The notes beneath the pieces are model-generated. The model saw only the letters and a list, made by a program, of their open reading frames with translations. It was not told where the DNA came from and ran no database searches. The position numbers and the translations under genes are program-made. From the NCBI GenBank assembly GCA_052034865.1, contig JBPOIC010000027.1:1-64000 (forward strand): DNA of 64,000 bases. The letters are read 5' to 3'. The DNA comes from JBPOIC01 sp052034865. GTDB taxonomy: Bacteria; UBA10199; JADFYH01. Shown in pieces: positions 16,751 to 24,170 of the stretch; positions within the stretch are counted from its first letter, which is position 1, and the number at the start of each line of letters is the position of its first letter.

Positions 16751-17596
16751 ATGCAAATCCTACGCACCCTGGCTGAAATGAAGGCCCTCATTCATACCTG
16801 GAAAGACGATGATCAGCTGATCGGTTTGGTGCCGACGATGGGTTATCTCCACGAGGGGCATTTGGCCCTGGTCAAAAAAGCGCGCGAACATTCCGATCGC
16901 GTGATTGTGAGTATCTTTGTCAATCCTACCCAGTTTGGACCGAATGAAGATTTTCAGCGCTACCCGCGCGATGAGGCAGGAGATCTGCAGAAGCTGAAGG
17001 ATGCAAAAACCGATGCGGTTTTTCTTCCCACTCCCGATCAAATCTATCCTGCAGATTTTCAAACGACCGTTCATCTTTCCAAAATCACTTGCGGACTTTG
17101 CTCTATGACACGTCCCGGGCACTTCGATGGAGTGGCAACCGTTGTGCTCAAGCTGTTTCATCTTGTCAAACCGGATGTCGCTGTATTTGGAGAGAAAGAT
17201 TACCAGCAGCTCGCGATGATCCGGCAGATGGTGAAAGATCTGAATCTCGATCTTGAAATCCTGGGCGTTCCTACCTTGCGCACTCAGGAAGGTCTCGCTC
17301 TTTCCTCGCGTAACGCGTACCTGAGCGAGCGCGAAAAAGAGATCGCCCTGGTCCTTTCACAATCGATTGGGTTTGTGCAGCAGGAATACCGTCAGGGGAT
17401 TAAAAACGTCTCCGAACTGAGCGCACGAGCTAAAAAACTTTTTGAAAATGAACCGCAGCTTTTCCTCGAATATCTGGAAATCGTGGATGCCAAGACCTTA
17501 GAGCCTCTTGCTGAAATCATTCAGCCAGCGCGTGTGATCATTGCTGCGCGCGTTGGAAAAACCCGTCTCATCGATAATGGACCCGTTCAACCATGA
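16751..17596 (+). CDS. panC: Pantothenate synthetase
   Basis: This 281-residue enzyme joins pantoate and beta-alanine with ATP through a pantoyl-adenylate intermediate. It has the PTMGYLHEGHLALV block with HEGH at 34-37, VNPTQFGPNEDF, the pantoate-binding FGEKDYQQ segment and the KMSKS-like ALSSRNAYLS. It starts 3 bases after panB and its last four bases (ATGA) are shared with the next gene, so dNK-panB-panC-amidohydrolase form one operon. panD, which makes beta-alanine, is not in the window. Confidence 0.96.
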   Translation: MQILRTLAEMKALIHTWKDDDQLIGLVPTMGYLHEGHLALVKKAREHSDRVIVSIFVNPTQFGPNEDFQRYPRDEAGDLQKLKDAKTDAVFLPTPDQIYPADFQTTVHLSKITCGLCSMTRPGHFDGVATVVLKLFHLVKPDVAVFGEKDYQQLAMIRQMVKDLNLDLEILGVPTLRTQEGLALSSRNAYLSEREKEIALVLSQSIGFVQQEYRQGIKNVSELSARAKKLFENEPQLFLEYLEIVDAKTLEPLAEIIQPARVIIAARVGKTRLIDNGPVQP

Positions 17597-18867
17597 AAAT
17601 TTATCTTTCCAAATTTTTACTCCCCATCGCCAGTGATCCCATCGAAAATGCAGCCCTTGTGATAGAAGGAGACCGCATCCGCGCTAGCGGAAAAGCGGCC
17701 GATCTTTTGTCAGAATTTCCACAGGCTGAAAAAATCGAGCTGGGAAATGCAGCTTTGCTTCCTGGACTTGTGAATGCGCATGCCCATCTGGAACTCGAAG
17801 ACCTTCCTTCTTTTTTCTCCTCGGGTGATTGCGATTTTTCGGGTCAGCCGAATTTTATCCAGTGGTTAATCTCGCTTTCACGCTTTCAGGATCATCGCAC
17901 CGCCGAAGACAAGCGGCGCTCCATCCAGAATCGATTGGAGACGCTGCGCACATCGGGAGTCACAACGGTTGGCGATTGGACCACCTACGATGGTGCTCTC
18001 GCCTGTTATGAGAAAAGTGGAATGCGAGTCGTAGTGTTTCCGGAAGTTCTCAATCTCAATCGCAAACTTTCCCAGGAGCGTTTTGAAGTGGCCTTAGGGA
18101 TGATCGATGAAATTTCCGAGAAGGATAATCCTTCCCTTTTTTCTGGCCTGGCTCCTTATGCGCCCTACACCCTGTCTAAAAATCTTTTAAAAATATTTTT
18201 TCAGCACGTACGCCAGGGCCCTCTGCCGGTTCAAATCCACACCAGCGTTAGTTTTGCCGAGATGGAATTTTTCTACGATTCAAAAGGCGATATCGCAAAC
18301 CTTCTTTTCCCGCATGTTGGTTGGCAGGATCAGCTCCCGCCCCCGCATCAGAAAACTCCGATTCAATATCTTTCTTCCATCGAATTTTTACAGGCTCGCC
18401 CGGCCCTGGTTGGATGTTTGCATTTGGGACCTACCGATCTGGCCCTCATTGAAAAATCCGGCTCTTCCATCGTGTATTGTCCGCGCTTTCAGGAAATCGT
18501 CCAGCAGGGGCGCATGCCCATCCGTCGCATTCTTTCACACAAAATTCCGGTGGGACTGGGAAGTGAATATGCCCTGGGACCTTCCAACACGACTCTGTGG
18601 GAAGAAATGCGCGCCGCCCACGAGGCACACAAACAAAAAGAGGAACCGCTCACGCCGCGGGAAATCTTGCGCATGGCCACCTGGGGCGGGGCTTACAACC
18701 TGGGGTTAGAAAAACAGATCGGCACACTCGAGAAAGGCAAGTTGGCAGATTTTATTGTCGTGAATCATTTAGAAAACGCTTCGCTTTCTACACTCGAAGA
18801 AGATCTCGTTTTGCGCTCTTCAGCCGAGTCGGTGCGTGAGGTGGTCGTGGGGGGAGTGAAGAAATAG
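17593..18867 (+). CDS. Amidohydrolase, aminofutalosine/SAH-deaminase-like, with altered active site
   Basis: This 424-residue protein of the amidohydrolase superfamily overlaps panC by 4 bases. Its overall sequence follows the MTA/SAH-deaminase and aminodeoxyfutalosine-deaminase (MqnX) subgroup. It has a KFLLPIASDPIENAALVIEG start, PGLVNAHAHLE with metal histidines H63 and H65, and an IHTS strand with H216. Several residues expected for catalysis in that subgroup are changed. PHxPY is PYAPY (Y189 for H), the glutamate three residues after H216 is V219, and AHCxHL is VGCLHL (G274 for H). The GTD metal aspartate is GSE (E325). It may therefore use another substrate or have lost deaminase activity. 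The role in this pantothenate operon is unknown. Confidence 0.75.
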   Translation: MKIYLSKFLLPIASDPIENAALVIEGDRIRASGKAADLLSEFPQAEKIELGNAALLPGLVNAHAHLELEDLPSFFSSGDCDFSGQPNFIQWLISLSRFQDHRTAEDKRRSIQNRLETLRTSGVTTVGDWTTYDGALACYEKSGMRVVVFPEVLNLNRKLSQERFEVALGMIDEISEKDNPSLFSGLAPYAPYTLSKNLLKIFFQHVRQGPLPVQIHTSVSFAEMEFFYDSKGDIANLLFPHVGWQDQLPPPHQKTPIQYLSSIEFLQARPALVGCLHLGPTDLALIEKSGSSIVYCPRFQEIVQQGRMPIRRILSHKIPVGLGSEYALGPSNTTLWEEMRAAHEAHKQKEEPLTPREILRMATWGGAYNLGLEKQIGTLEKGKLADFIVVNHLENASLSTLEEDLVLRSSAESVREVVVGGVKK

Positions 18868-18878
18868 GAACGAAAATT

Positions 18879-20285
18879 TTATAGAGGTCTCATTCTTGCG
18901 GGTGGGTCGTCAGCGGGGAGCGGTGGTGGCATTTCGTGTCGACCTGATTGGGGAGGAGGTACAGAAAGTTTTGGAAGACGTCCTGTTTCGATAGGAACAA
19001 ATTCTCTCCCAGGAAATAGAGCAGTTAAAAGATCTCTATGCATTCCAATATTTTCTCTAAAAAGAGATTCCATCAAAAAACTTAATTCTTCTGCGTCCAG
19101 AGACCGAGCAATTCCGTTCAGTTTGATAATGACTCCCTCAAGCGATAATTTACCCTTTCCAAAATATGCTGGTATGAATTCATCGGTCCAAATTCTGAGA
19201 AAATCCAAAATTGGCATAGGGATGTTTTTTCTACCATTTGTTGGAGGAGCATCAACACGTGGAAGTTCTCCCTGTGGAGGCATTCGATAAGGCCCCCCTC
19301 TATTTGTCCCAGGCTTAACCGTCGCGGCGTCTGATCGTTGCACGACTGCTGGGACGCCTTCTCGGATTGTTTTCAAGTGTCCTACAGGTGGTGTCGATCC
19401 TCTCTGTGGAGGTGAATGCGGAGGTTCAGTCTGAGCATATCCTAAATCTCCAGCTGCTGCTGCAGGAGCTGCCCTTCCTCCCTGCGCAACCGTGGGTGAA
19501 GATCTTCGAGCAGGAGTAGGACTTGGAATCTCTGCAACCACTGGCGGAGGAGATTCAGGAGGTGGTGGAATCTCTACAGCAGGAAGTTTCGGAGAAGGTT
19601 CAACAGCAGCGTGTTTTGGAGAGGTTGTTCCAAAGAGTTTGCGGGTCCATCCATTAGGAAGATGTAATGAAATGCTCTTGCCCGCATAACTAAAAGCTAA
19701 AGGAAGCAAGCTCATCCCTGCCAATGAAACCCCGGCGCCCATGTTGTAGAAATTTTCACGGCGTTGTTCTGGAGTTTTGGCGCCTATCGCTTCGGCTGCA
19801 TTCCATAGAGTTTTACCAATCCCATACGCATATCCTCCGCCAATCGCGAGAGCCCCTAGCACAACCCCAGCGGGAGGATAAAGACAACCCACAACTCCAA
19901 AAAAGAGAAAGCCACCGCCGAGAGTTAGCTTCGACTCGATAGTGCTGAGATCGAGGCTGGAAGTCAGTCCATTCAAATAATAATCGGTATATCCTGCTCG
20001 AAATCGATCCTTTCCATACTTATAGAGATCTTCAGCCTTCGCAAGCTCGACTCCACTCATTTCATCCTTAAAGATCGCCCGAACAATGGATGACTCTCTC
20101 TGTTCGTCTAAAAGAGATTGGGTCTTTTCGGGCCCTAGCTGATCTTTCACCGCCTGCTGAAATTGCTCAGAAAGCTCTGGTTTGTGAACCATACTCACAA
20201 TCTCGTACACCACTTCTTCATCAGTCCCGAGCTTGTCGACTGTGGCTGCAATGAATTGGCGGGCCAATGCCCGAATTTCGCTCAT
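18879..20285 (-). CDS. Proline-rich orphan protein with central hydrophobic hairpin
   Basis: This 468-residue protein has four visible parts. Residues 1-110 are helical and charged. They include LGTDEEVVYEIV (19-30), which weakly recalls the G-T-D-E turn of annexin-type repeats. Residues 121-165 and 182-204 are glycine-rich hydrophobic stretches that could form membrane hairpins. Residues 222-350 are a Pro/Ala/Ser-rich disordered linker. Residues 355-430 form a compact helical domain (PILDFLRIWTDEFIPAYFGK) before a proline-rich tail. There is no signal peptide. GGAGA lies upstream of ATG 20285. I recognise no family. A surface-delivered or membrane-associated protein is possible, but this is only inferred from composition. 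Confidence 0.65.
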   Translation of the reverse strand: MSEIRALARQFIAATVDKLGTDEEVVYEIVSMVHKPELSEQFQQAVKDQLGPEKTQSLLDEQRESSIVRAIFKDEMSGVELAKAEDLYKYGKDRFRAGYTDYYLNGLTSSLDLSTIESKLTLGGGFLFFGVVGCLYPPAGVVLGALAIGGGYAYGIGKTLWNAAEAIGAKTPEQRRENFYNMGAGVSLAGMSLLPLAFSYAGKSISLHLPNGWTRKLFGTTSPKHAAVEPSPKLPAVEIPPPPESPPPVVAEIPSPTPARRSSPTVAQGGRAAPAAAAGDLGYAQTEPPHSPPQRGSTPPVGHLKTIREGVPAVVQRSDAATVKPGTNRGGPYRMPPQGELPRVDAPPTNGRKNIPMPILDFLRIWTDEFIPAYFGKGKLSLEGVIIKLNGIARSLDAEELSFLMESLFRENIGMHRDLLTALFPGREFVPIETGRLPKLSVPPPQSGRHEMPPPLPADDPPARMRPL

Positions 20286-20528
20286 CTAAAAAATCTCCGG
20301 TTTTCGGACGCAATGGTCCGGTTGGAAACCGCGCCAATACCCAATTGGCGCGTATAAGCAAGTTATCGCTTCAACACCAGTAGAGTTGTGTCAAAAAATC
20401 AACAGCTTTTTATTATGATATGGAAGTATCGGGAATGATTGATTTTTCTTATAAGGGAAAAACAAGAAAGACAAGCAGAATGGGGATTTGCAAGGAGAAG
20501 TTATAGAAATTCCAGGTAGGGCGCGTTT

Positions 20529-20759
20529 TTAAGCAGCTTCCGATTCGAGCTGGCTCAGCATTTCCAAAATAGCAAAACGAATATGCGCCTCTTTGACGGT
20601 TTGTACGTGCTCGTCGTAGCGCTCTTTCACCAATTTTACGAGACGATCAAACTCACCATCTACCGATTCCAAATCGGCCTCGGTGAGATGTGGCCATTTT
20701 TGAAGGATGAAAGGCTTTATTTGTTTCCAGTGATTTTGTAATCGATTTGGGGTGGACAT
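20529..20759 (-). CDS. CsbD-like stress protein
   Basis: This 76-residue acidic protein matches the small CsbD-like family: NHWKQIKPFILQKWPHLTEA, then DLESVDGEFDRLVKLVKERY. This mirrors the K-W-x-Q-x-K-x-x-x-x-x-x-W-x-x-L-T-D-D-D-L-x-x-I-x-G family pattern. CsbD-like proteins are abundant under general stress, and their molecular role is not settled. The C-terminal 25 residues (VQTVKEAHIRFAILEMLSQL) extend beyond the usual core. It is a single gene between repeat-containing intergenic regions. Confidence 0.8.
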   Translation of the reverse strand: MSTPNRLQNHWKQIKPFILQKWPHLTEADLESVDGEFDRLVKLVKERYDEHVQTVKEAHIRFAILEMLSQLESEAA

Positions 20760-21094
20760 GGTGCTTCTATAGCGAGGAGGGTTTTTATCTTCAAGTATTT
20801 CCAGGGGTTCATTTGAGAAATGTTGGGAGTGAATTTTTCTCGTTGCGAATGAAGCAAGAGGGGGCGGGGAGATAGAAGGCAGAAGACAAAAGAAAACCCT
20901 CCAAAATCAATCTTCTTGTAGCCCCCCCACAGGCAGATCGCAAAGACAAGGATTTCGTCTTTGCGAACGAAACGAAGTGAAGCGAAGCAATCCAGTGGAT
21001 TCAATTTCACTGCAACTCCGCCTCTGGCGGACTGCCTTGAAGAAGTAAAAAAAATCTCTATCGATTTCCAACCATCAACATCTAAAGGAACCTT
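20760..21094. repeat. Repeat-filled intergenic region (REP-like module, copy B)
   Basis: This gap of 335 bases has no gene. Between 20870 and 21005 it repeats the module of 14924-15090. The parts are GGCAGAAGACAAAAG, AAAACCCT, TTCTTGTAG, then GTCTTTGCG(AA)CGAAACGAAGTGAAGCGAAGCAATCCAGTGGATTC at 20957-21002. The segment between CTTGTAG and GTCTTTGCG differs in the two copies (GGGGCAACTC versus CCCCCCCACAGG). An AAAGGAA ribosome-binding site for the aminotransferase ends the region. Confidence 0.75.
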
Positions 21095-22261
21095 ATGCCT
21101 CAGCATTTTAGCGAATCAGAAATCCATCATTACCGCTCTCTTTTTCCCGTTACCGAACGCTACGTGTATTTCAACCATGCCGGCGTTGCGCCGATCAGTC
21201 GACCGGTTGCAGAAGCAATTCATCAATTTACACAAGAGTCTTTAGAGCACGGTTTTGTCTGGGGGCCGCAATGGCATCAGGAAATCGAGCAGATTCGTAC
21301 TCGTGCGGCCCATCTGATCGGAGCGGGTGCGAGTGAAATCGCTTTTGTGAAAAACACCTCGCACGGTATTTCTTTGGTGGCTCAAGGACTTTCTTGGAAA
21401 GCGGGCGATGAAGTCGTGATCGCCGAGGGAGAATTTCCAGCCAATGTTTATCCCTGGATGGCGCTTGAATCGAAGGGAGTCGTTCTTAAAAAAATCCCCG
21501 TGCAGGATGGAGAACTCGTCCTCGCCACACTCGATTCACTCATCACTCATCGCACGCGCGTAGTTTCGCTCAGCTCGGTGCAGTACGGGAATGGATTCCG
21601 GCTGCCCATCGAAAAAATAGGTCATCTCTGTCGGAATCGCGGGATTTATTTTCACCTGGATGCCATTCAAAGTCTGGGCGCCTTTCCGATTGAGGTCGGA
21701 TTGGATAAAGTGGATTTTCTATCGGCGGATGCCCACAAGTGGTTACTGGGACCGGAAGGCATCGGGATTTTTTACGCGCGCAAGGAGTTGATCGGAGAAT
21801 TGAATCCAACCCTGATAGGATGGAATAGCGTCGAGCACGCTTTGGATTTCGATCATATCCATTTCCAACTCAAATCCAGCGCTCAGCGCTTTGAAGAGGG
21901 AAGCCACTGCGCCCTTTCAATTTATGCCTTGGGGGCAGCGATCGATCTCATTACAAAAATCGGTATAGAGCGCATTGCGGCGCGCATTCTTTATCTGACA
22001 GACTTGCTCGCCGAGGGGCTTCAAAGACGGGGCATGATCCTTACCCATTGCTTAAAACCCGAAGCACGCTCAGGAATTGTGACATGCCGTCTTCCGGATG
22101 ATCCGAAAGGAGTACGTTTGCACGCGATGGAGCGTGGGCTTTTTTCAAAAAATATTTTTGTCTCCATTCGTCAGGGGAACTTAAGATTTTCACCTCATTT
22201 TTATAATACTGAAGAAGAAGTGAATCAGATCCTGAAGGTCATCGATGATTTTGGAGGATGA
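21095..22261 (+). CDS. Class V aminotransferase / cysteine desulfurase-like PLP enzyme
   Basis: This 388-residue fold-type I PLP enzyme has YFNHAGVAPI at the N-terminus, NTSHGIS for phosphate binding, the HLDAIQSLGAF aspartate and the Schiff-base lysine K215 in SADAHKWLLGPEG. This DAHK-W-L-x-G-P-x-G pattern marks the class V isopenicillin-epimerase/selenocysteine-lyase-like branch. No catalytic cysteine loop typical of IscS (SSGSACTS) is visible, so sulfur transfer is less likely than transamination, lyase or epimerase activity. Its stop overlaps the start region of the following SDR gene, so they are co-translated. AAAGGAA precedes ATG 21095. Confidence 0.85.
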   Translation: MPQHFSESEIHHYRSLFPVTERYVYFNHAGVAPISRPVAEAIHQFTQESLEHGFVWGPQWHQEIEQIRTRAAHLIGAGASEIAFVKNTSHGISLVAQGLSWKAGDEVVIAEGEFPANVYPWMALESKGVVLKKIPVQDGELVLATLDSLITHRTRVVSLSSVQYGNGFRLPIEKIGHLCRNRGIYFHLDAIQSLGAFPIEVGLDKVDFLSADAHKWLLGPEGIGIFYARKELIGELNPTLIGWNSVEHALDFDHIHFQLKSSAQRFEEGSHCALSIYALGAAIDLITKIGIERIAARILYLTDLLAEGLQRRGMILTHCLKPEARSGIVTCRLPDDPKGVRLHAMERGLFSKNIFVSIRQGNLRFSPHFYNTEEEVNQILKVIDDFGG

Positions 22262-22263
22262 GG

Positions 22264-23058
22264 ATGAAAATTCAATCTTTGAAGGGACAGCGTATTTTAA
22301 TTACCGGAGCCTCGATGGGGATTGGGCGTGAGCTGGCACTCGAGTGTGCACGAAGCGGAGCCGAAATTCTTTACTTGATTGCTCGTAGCGAAGAGAAACT
22401 TCATCAGGTCGCGAAAGAAGTTCGCTCCTTTGGGGCAGAAGCAACCGCGCTTGCTTGCGACATCACCCAGAATGAACAACAAGAAAATCTCATCCGAACA
22501 ATTCTGGCAGATACTAAACCCCTGGATATCATCATCCACAATGCAGGCAAAGGCATGTACTCCTATGCCGCACATGCTCCGCTTTCAGAAGTCCGCTCAC
22601 TCTTTGAGCTAAATTTCTTCGCTCCGCTCGTCCTTTTTCAAAAACTCATGCCTGCGCTTCAAAAACCTGGAGGACGGCTTGTTTTCATTTCCTCGATCGC
22701 AGGCCACATCGCTGTTCCAAAAATGTCGGCATATTGTGCTTCCAAATCGGCTTTAAATGCCATGGTGGAATCTTTGCGTGTCGAATGTAAATCTCAGGGA
22801 ATTCATGTTTTAAATGTCTATCCTGGCCTTACTCAAACCGACTTTTCCAAACACGCCCCAACCATCGACCCAAGACCCGAGGCATTTTCTACTTTAAGTC
22901 GTGGTCTTCCTGCAGATGTTGTGGCTCGAAAAATTGTGCGGGCGATCTCTTTGAAAAAACGGGATGAATGGATCACCTTTTCGAACCGATTTTTCGCTGG
23001 CATGCACACGCATTTTCCCAAAATCTTTGATTGGGCGATGAAGCGCTTTGTGCGCTGA
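22264..23058 (+). CDS. Short-chain dehydrogenase/reductase
   Basis: This is a 264-residue classical SDR. The cofactor motif is TGASMGIG (TGxxxGxG), then CDITQ, NAGKG (NNAG equivalent) and catalytic S in ISSIAGH. Y-x3-K is YCASK, with the PGLTQTDF loop after it. The R at the end of beta-2 (IARSEEK) suggests NADP. I chose ATG 22264 because GGAGG lies 6 bases before it. ATG 22258, which overlaps the upstream stop, would abut that site. It is translationally coupled to the PLP enzyme, so the pair may act on the same metabolite. The substrate is unknown. Confidence 0.85.
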   Translation: MKIQSLKGQRILITGASMGIGRELALECARSGAEILYLIARSEEKLHQVAKEVRSFGAEATALACDITQNEQQENLIRTILADTKPLDIIIHNAGKGMYSYAAHAPLSEVRSLFELNFFAPLVLFQKLMPALQKPGGRLVFISSIAGHIAVPKMSAYCASKSALNAMVESLRVECKSQGIHVLNVYPGLTQTDFSKHAPTIDPRPEAFSTLSRGLPADVVARKIVRAISLKKRDEWITFSNRFFAGMHTHFPKIFDWAMKRFVR

Positions 23059-23142
23059 GAGATTTTTTCCATTCACATTCATCATTCATCTTATCATCTC
23101 TTAAAGAGAGCCGGATTTTTCTACATGGCACTTAAGGCCAGT

Positions 23143-23592
23143 TTAGGGAGATTTCATTTGAGAGATCAAATGCTCATGAATTTCTTTCTCACTCATCCAT
23201 TCTGCAAAATTTTTTGTCCGGGTCTTTTGGACCACAGTTTTCAATCTCTCCGACAGATGAGCTTTTAACTCTCCCAAGAATTGCGCGGGTGCCATGAGGA
23301 TCAACCGCTCAAATCCCTTTGCAGCCAATTCCTTTTCCAAAAGATGAAGGATTTCTTTGGCGAAAATCTCTCGTTCATGTGCGTGCGGAGAGATTTCCGG
23401 ACTCATGCCATGCCTTGCACTACCCTGACTGCTGAAGGTTCGCCCCGGACGATCGGATGAGAATTCCTGATCCTTTTTACGTCCTGCAGGATGATTCAAC
23501 TCATCCATTAGCTGAAGCTCCCGCTCAATATTTTTGGTTTTGTAGATACGAGCGTAAGAATCATTGGCAATGACGATGCAGGTGATTGGCAT
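23143..23592 (-). CDS. Host attachment protein family (eRF1-like fold)
   Basis: This 149-residue protein follows the family named for attachment to host cells in plant-associated bacteria. It has an N-terminal IVIANDSYARIYKT strand and an ELNHPAGRKKDQEFSSDRPG loop. The phrase PHAHEREIFAKEILHLLEKE leads into LAAKGFERLILMAPAQFLGELKAHL, and a C-terminal KTRTKNFAEWMSEKEIHEHL completes it. The fold resembles the second domain of release factor eRF1 or Pelota. Despite the family name, it is widespread in free-living bacteria and its biochemical role is unclear. It is monocistronic, with a weak upstream ribosome-binding site. Confidence 0.8.
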   Translation of the reverse strand: MPITCIVIANDSYARIYKTKNIERELQLMDELNHPAGRKKDQEFSSDRPGRTFSSQGSARHGMSPEISPHAHEREIFAKEILHLLEKELAAKGFERLILMAPAQFLGELKAHLSERLKTVVQKTRTKNFAEWMSEKEIHEHLISQMKSP

Positions 23593-23738
23593 AGATTACT
23601 TTTAGATAAATGTAATTTTTCGATCCTATTCAAGTGGGCGGCCTGCACTATTATTGATTCAGGATGGAATTGAGAAAGACTGCTTGTTTTGTGAAAGACG
23701 GATTGGATTGAATGAAGTTTGGAAAACAAGGAGGACTT

Positions 23739-23966
23739 ATGAAATCAGCTCAGGAGATAAAAAAAACGAAAAAACAGAAGGGTACCCATCGAAGAGAAAC
23801 AGGAAAAAAATCGATTTTGGATTCTTATACAATTCCAGATTCCGATCAGCCTGCCGAGTTGATGACCCTATACGGGCACTCATTGATGAAACAGGATTCT
23901 ATGAAAGATCGCTTTGGAGCTAAAATTCCCAAAAAGGGTTCCAAGATCGAAACGGAAAGATTTTAA
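23739..23966 (+). CDS. Small basic hypothetical protein
   Basis: This 75-residue, lysine-rich protein has no signal peptide or membrane segment. It starts KSAQEIKKTKKQKGTHRRET and later contains DSYTIPDSDQPAELMTLYGH. A strong AAGGAGG site 5-6 bases before ATG 23739 is the main reason for calling it. It also makes this start better than an in-frame ATG 27 bases earlier. It is followed by an A/T-rich stretch before the peroxidase gene. I do not recognise the family. The basic N-terminal half could bind nucleic acid. Confidence 0.55.
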   Translation: MKSAQEIKKTKKQKGTHRRETGKKSILDSYTIPDSDQPAELMTLYGHSLMKQDSMKDRFGAKIPKKGSKIETERF

Positions 23967-24073
23967 TTATTATATTTTATATAATAATATCATATATTTA
24001 TATTTTTATTTTGTTCAGGGATTGGAGGTGTAAATATTAAAAAGAGAAGGCATTGTTGTCTCGATTAACACTT

Positions 24074-24147
24074 GAAAGTTACTTTCATTTAAATTGACAA
24101 CGGATGAGTGAGAGTGTAGCTGGGCGAAAAACACGAAAATAACTTTC
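24074..24147 (+). promoter_or_regulatory. Paired GAAA-N-T-N-ACTTTCAT sites around a TTGACA box
   Basis: Two matching sites lie upstream of the peroxidase gene: GAAAGTTACTTTCAT (24074-24088) and GAAAATAACTTTCAT (24135-24149). The first is a perfect inverted repeat, GAAAGT-T-ACTTTC. They are 61 bases apart, about six helical turns, and flank a TTGACA hexamer at 24094-24099. The second site ends about 22 bases before ATG 24171. The arrangement suggests an operator pair for a dimeric regulator. The -10 box is not clear. Confidence 0.5.
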
Positions 24148-24170
24148 ATCTTCTAAATGTGAGGCGACGC

